From: Pagrus major
Taxonomy: Eukaryota > Chordata > Actinopteri > Spariformes > Sparidae
Length of the DNA stretch: 64,000 nucleotides
Reading direction: 5' to 3'
Assembly (NCBI RefSeq): GCF_040436345.1
Contig: NC_133221.1
Coordinates: 21,090,665 to 21,154,664 of the forward strand
Shown: one piece after another, positions 61,201 to 64,000 of the stretch
Numbering within the stretch: position 1 is the stretch's first letter
How the letters are laid out: each line of letters opens with the position of its first letter
The notes under the pieces: generated by a model
The model's database searches: none
What the model was told of the DNA's origin: nothing
The model's input: the letters and a program-made list of their open reading frames with translations, nothing else
Translations under genes and position numbers: made by a program

Positions 61201-64000
61201 GAGGAGGGGTGGTGGTGGGGGGGAAGCAGGACATGCAGACAAAAAAGGGGCAGAATACATTACAGGTTAAGTAATAAGTAATCAAAATAGCACCTTCTGT
61301 GTGTATGCATACTACACTCAATCTCATGGTTAAGTGAGCCATAGCTGTGCTCGGGTAGAATCCCCTTTGGACACCTGGTGGTTTTGATGAATAAATCAAC
61401 GAAGACGTAGAGAGAATGTGAGAGGGGCAGACAAAACAAAGTGGCATCAGAGGTTGCTACTGTAGCTGTCTAGTTATATCATAGTGCGAGGTGTAGACGT
61501 TACGTTGTTTGCCCTACTGATCTTGTAACCGTTGCACAGCTTGGCACTGATATAACACCATACTAAAATACGTCTAACCTTCTCTCATCTTTCAATTTGA
61601 ATTTTCAAAAATTTTTTGCAATATAAACTTGTGCACACTGCACTCATACGTTGTTGTTGAAACTATAAATATACAGCCTATTTGAAAATAAGTGCAGAAA
61701 AGGGTTGTTGAAGAATGAATACAGATTTTTTTTTTTTTTTTTACCAACAGAGCATTGTGCATAAATTAAAGTAAAGCTTTGATCGTTGTGTCTCACTGTT
61801 TTCTGCACAAAGATAAGAATAGGAGTGAACGTCACTCACTCACTTTTGTCTCTAATTTTGCGTGAAGGAAGATCCAGTTTCTTTTATGCCAGTTTGTGAA
61901 GTGCATGAGCTGAGATACTGTAATTATACACTAATGCAATCTGCTCATCAAATAGGACATTGTACATGATTATATGTCCTGTAGGCACTCTGGGAGTTTA
62001 AATCGATTCTTACAATTGTGGAAAATGTACAAAATGAGCTGGAAATGGTTGTACAAAGCTGAATTGATGGTCAGTGTTGCAGCTGCTGCATCTAGAAAAG
62101 AGACATTTGATCTGAGAAGAACTAATCTGGCTCAAAAACACATTGTGATGACAAAATGACACATCCATTGACTCATTCAGCTGTAGCCAAAATGGCTACA
62201 AGGCTTAATCCTTCTAGCATTTCAAAGACTCACTTGTCAGTATAAAGGAATAATGCTGGGCATAATGTGCAAATTCTCCTCTGTCCTCCTGTAGCATAAT
62301 AACAGCAATAACATATTTTTGTTGCAAATTAATCGATTAGTCGACTAGTCAGTCCTTTTTTTTATATGTACTCATATAAATTACATATTGACATAATTTG
62401 AGTGTAAATGTTGTGTCTTCCTAATTAAATGTTGCTTTATAAAAAAAATGAGCATCTGTTGATAATTTTATAGCTGTTGTGTCTAGGATGTATTTACGTA
62501 TTTGCTCTGTGATGTGTTCATCCAGGGAAAATGCTGTTGGAATAAGGCATGTTTCCTATGTTTTTGCTACGTTGAATATTGTTTTCAATAAATGTTTTTT
62601 ATTAACTTTTATTTAGAGTTAATTTAGAGTTTGGAGTTGTCATGTTTTGTAGTGTGCTATAATAATGCATGGCGTGAAGTGTCACACATTTCGGTTTGAT
62701 TTAAAATACGATTTGGTGATTGAAGAATGTGATTGATGGTGTCAAATGGCACTTACAGTATGTACTATATTTTTTTGGGACATCGTTCAACTTCATACAT
62801 TACTGTTTTCTTACTTTAAGATAAGTTGACACATCGCCGTTTCACTTCGAGGTGGGACAAGGGCCGTCAATTGCTCGTTTCCAGCACTATTTTAACAAGA
62901 CGACTAGTTGAAAATTCCATTTAAGCGTCAGGGAAATTCGTTTTTAGGAACATCCCCACTAAATTTAGTGTTGGTTGACATCTCAGAAGATACCGTGCCC
63001 TCAGGTATGGTGTTTAAAAATGCTAGTGATGTTTGTAAGTCTCATTTTACATCCTCCTGACCTCCACAGTTGGTTTGTGGTCAGTGTGTAGCTGAGCTGA
63101 GGCACCATCATATTTCTCCCACTACAGTTAATAGACCAGTATGAGTCACCTCATTCCTCGGCCTGTCCCTCTGCTGAATCCGTCCATGTGCGCGCATGTG
63201 TGCACATGTGGTTTGTGTGGGCGCTCATGCATGTGTATATGTGGTGGAGAAAGAGGCCCGCAGAGAAATCCAGGAAATCCTAGGCTCTGGTCCCATTTCT
63301 TGAAAAGATATGTGTTCTCTGTGTGTCTGGTGTGTACTATGCACTTTATGTGTTAGTGGCTTTCAGCCTTGGGCCTGGAGGAAAGGCCATGTAGAGAGAA
63401 GCTAATACTCAAACAGTCATTCGCACAATGCATATCACATTACGCAGCTCTTCGCTCTCTGAGTCGAGCTCACACTCATGTAGCAGTTATGGTTCTAATC
63501 AACAGATCATTCTTGACGTTAACGCCACACCTTCAAAATGAATTGCAGTGGCATCAAATAAAAGAAGTTGTGGATTTGGACTTGGACTGCGGCATCTATG
63601 ATCAGCTCTTATTTAATCCCCCGTCACAAGCTCTCCACAATAATATCTTGCAAAATGGATCGGCCATTGGATTGGTAAATCAGTCTGAAGGGCTGGAACC
63701 TCGTAACACAGCAAGTGTAATCTAGTGAGAGAGAAAGTGCTAAGCCACCATGAAATAGAGGTCGGGATTTGATGCCAGGCCCAGTTTGTCTTGTCAGCCT
63801 GCCAAACCATCTGTATAGACGAGAGCGAAAGTCTGAACAGTATTTGCTCTACTTCCATCCATCTTTAACTAAACCGACCAACCAGCGGGAGCAACCTACC
63901 AGTGGGACCCCACAGGCTGAACTCAACTTTGAAATCCTTAACAATGAAACAGCCACTTTCAATGAACATCCATCCACTGCATATATGAATGCTGTTGGGT
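61201..64000. other. Gene-free end of window
   Basis: AT-rich DNA with poly(T) near 61727 and a short (GT)-rich part near 63185-63240. Frames such as 63369-63725 run through without splice sites or family motifs. 63480-63730 is repeat-poor and could be another conserved non-coding block. Confidence 0.4.

Noticed and set aside
63369-63725. 118-codon plus-strand frame
   Set aside because: No recognisable family and no upstream promoter or splice context. Kept only as part of a possibly conserved non-coding block.

Overview
The window looks like nuclear DNA of a teleost fish, probably a percomorph. Exons are short and separated by GT-AG introns, the gene order KAZN – TMEM51 – CELA2-type elastases matches the vertebrate 1p36-like block, and the intergenic DNA is full of fish-type MITEs, microsatellites and TTAGC-rich repeats. 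No bacterial gene, CRISPR array or tRNA/rRNA gene was seen. Most long open frames are chance frames or shadows. The real coding sequence was assembled by joining exons at splice sites with matching phase.

Layout. (1) 164-13491, + strand: 3' half of kazrin (kazn). One exon can be read through to a short C-terminus or spliced at an internal donor into seven further exons carrying three SAM-type segments. (2) About 17000-22312, + strand: tmem51, a two-pass membrane protein coded by two exons, with a 5' non-coding exon at about 17000-17088. (3) 24392-24980, - strand: the last exons of a dead elastase. (4) 25769-27565: a relic of tmem51 with the promoter/exon-1 region and 3'UTR but no coding exons. 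(5) 27583-31856 (-), 32297-35757 (-) and 37040-39667 (+): three complete eight-exon CELA2-type pancreatic elastase genes. The last two are head to head across 1.3 kb. (6) 39668-64000: about 24 kb with no confident gene. It contains one candidate first coding exon (44463-44536), old repeats, and stretches that could be conserved regulatory DNA.

The main structural result is that blocks (2) to (5) are best explained by one tandem duplication of about 10.7 kb. The first unit runs from about 15081 to 25768 and the second from about 25769 to 28759. The breakpoint lies inside elastase intron 5. The first unit therefore kept a complete tmem51 but received only the 3' end of the elastase. The second unit kept the complete elastase, while its tmem51 copy lost the coding exons.

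The three elastases are predicted secreted zymogens. They differ at positions that shape the specificity pocket and are probably expressed in the exocrine pancreas. kazn and tmem51 are unrelated to digestion and are simply syntenic neighbours.
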